Below are positions 6,588 to 6,745 of a stretch of DNA of 6,745 nt, in pieces. Positions within the stretch are counted from its first letter, which is position 1. Every line of letters starts with the position of its first letter. The translations under genes were made by a program, and so were the position numbers. A model generated the notes under the pieces. That model searched no databases and was not told where the DNA came from. It saw nothing but the letters and a program-made list of their open reading frames with translations. Origin of the DNA: Pseudomonadota bacterium (GTDB lineage: Bacteria; Myxococcota; Polyangia; Polyangiales; Polyangiaceae); assembly GCA_023419055.1 (NCBI GenBank), contig JAEZYO010000023.1, positions 1-6,745 on the forward strand. The letters run 5' to 3'.

Positions 6588-6745
6588 GCCGCCTCTTGGG
6601 GGCTTGGCACGCCCATGCCCCTCACGCACGTGAAAAACTGCCGCCCGTTCCGCCGGAGATGGATCGCCGAAAGCCGGGATCAAGCGCCCGGTAAACGCGA
6701 GTAACTGGCCGGCCGTCTCGTACCCGGCAGATCGCTCGCGCAGGC
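6588..6745 (-). other. Upstream region of the kinase gene, frame open to the edge
   Basis: The kinase frame has no stop between ATG 6587 and the window edge and would translate as protein-like text such as AGYETAGQLLAFTGRLIPAF. Its third-position G/C content is clearly lower than in the body of the gene, which argues for a non-coding leader, but an N-terminal extension starting outside the window is possible. No convincing promoter was found. Confidence 0.4.
6592..6597 (-). promoter_or_regulatory. Ribosome binding site AAGAGG for the histidine kinase gene
   Basis: On the reverse strand AAGAGG lies four bases before ATG 6587. The spacing is a little short. The only other start inside the window is a TTG at 6683 without a comparable site, so 6587 is preferred. 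Confidence 0.45.

Noticed and set aside
6588..6683. TTG at 6683 as start of the kinase gene
   Set aside because: A rare start codon with no binding site, while ATG 6587 has AAGAGG close upstream.
5073..6704. Long forward open frame opposite the kinase gene (about 540 codons)
   Set aside because: It is antisense to a gene with clear PAS, HisKA, HATPase and receiver motifs; its translation is Arg/Leu/His-rich with no domain and is explained by the third-position G/C bias of the true gene.

Overview
The window is GC-rich (by eye about two thirds G+C), with strong G/C preference at third codon positions, large spacing-tolerant genes, two lipoproteins rich in Ala/Ser/Pro, and a soluble multi-PAS hybrid histidine kinase. 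This combination suggests a large-genome deltaproteobacterial-type organism, most likely a myxobacterium (Polyangia or relatives). That assignment is inference from composition and protein style; no marker gene proves it.

Left part (1-898): mostly non-coding. A short frame ending at 99 is probably the C-terminus of a forward gene, because a long hairpin with a T-rich tail (102-151) starts right after its stop. A dense cluster of GC-rich inverted repeats follows (to about 229), then a stretch with no convincing gene, then a weak small reading frame (523-777) that may be a remnant. Forward pair (914-2423): two predicted lipoproteins separated by 37 bases, probably co-transcribed. The first is a Cys-rich envelope protein of unknown function. 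The second carries a lipobox plus two strongly hydrophobic helices.

Right part (2518-6745), all on the reverse strand: a hybrid histidine kinase (coiled coil, two PAS-like domains, HisKA/HATPase, receiver); then an AT-richer gap with hairpins and a short palindrome; then a secreted alpha/beta-hydrolase-like protein; and, only 17 bases after it, an RluA-family pseudouridine synthase with an S4 domain. The RluA gene converges with the second lipoprotein gene across 94 bases in which both stop codons lie inside small hairpins.

The genes do not form one obvious pathway. The lipoprotein pair looks like an envelope unit, the hydrolase-RluA pair is likely one transcript with unrelated functions, and the kinase is an orphan as far as the window shows, with no separate response regulator next to it. 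I found no mobile element, CRISPR array, tRNA or rRNA. The most unusual items are the duplicated palindrome/terminator at 102-151 with its hairpin cluster, the His-His H-box of the kinase, and the mixed lipobox/transmembrane design of the second lipoprotein.
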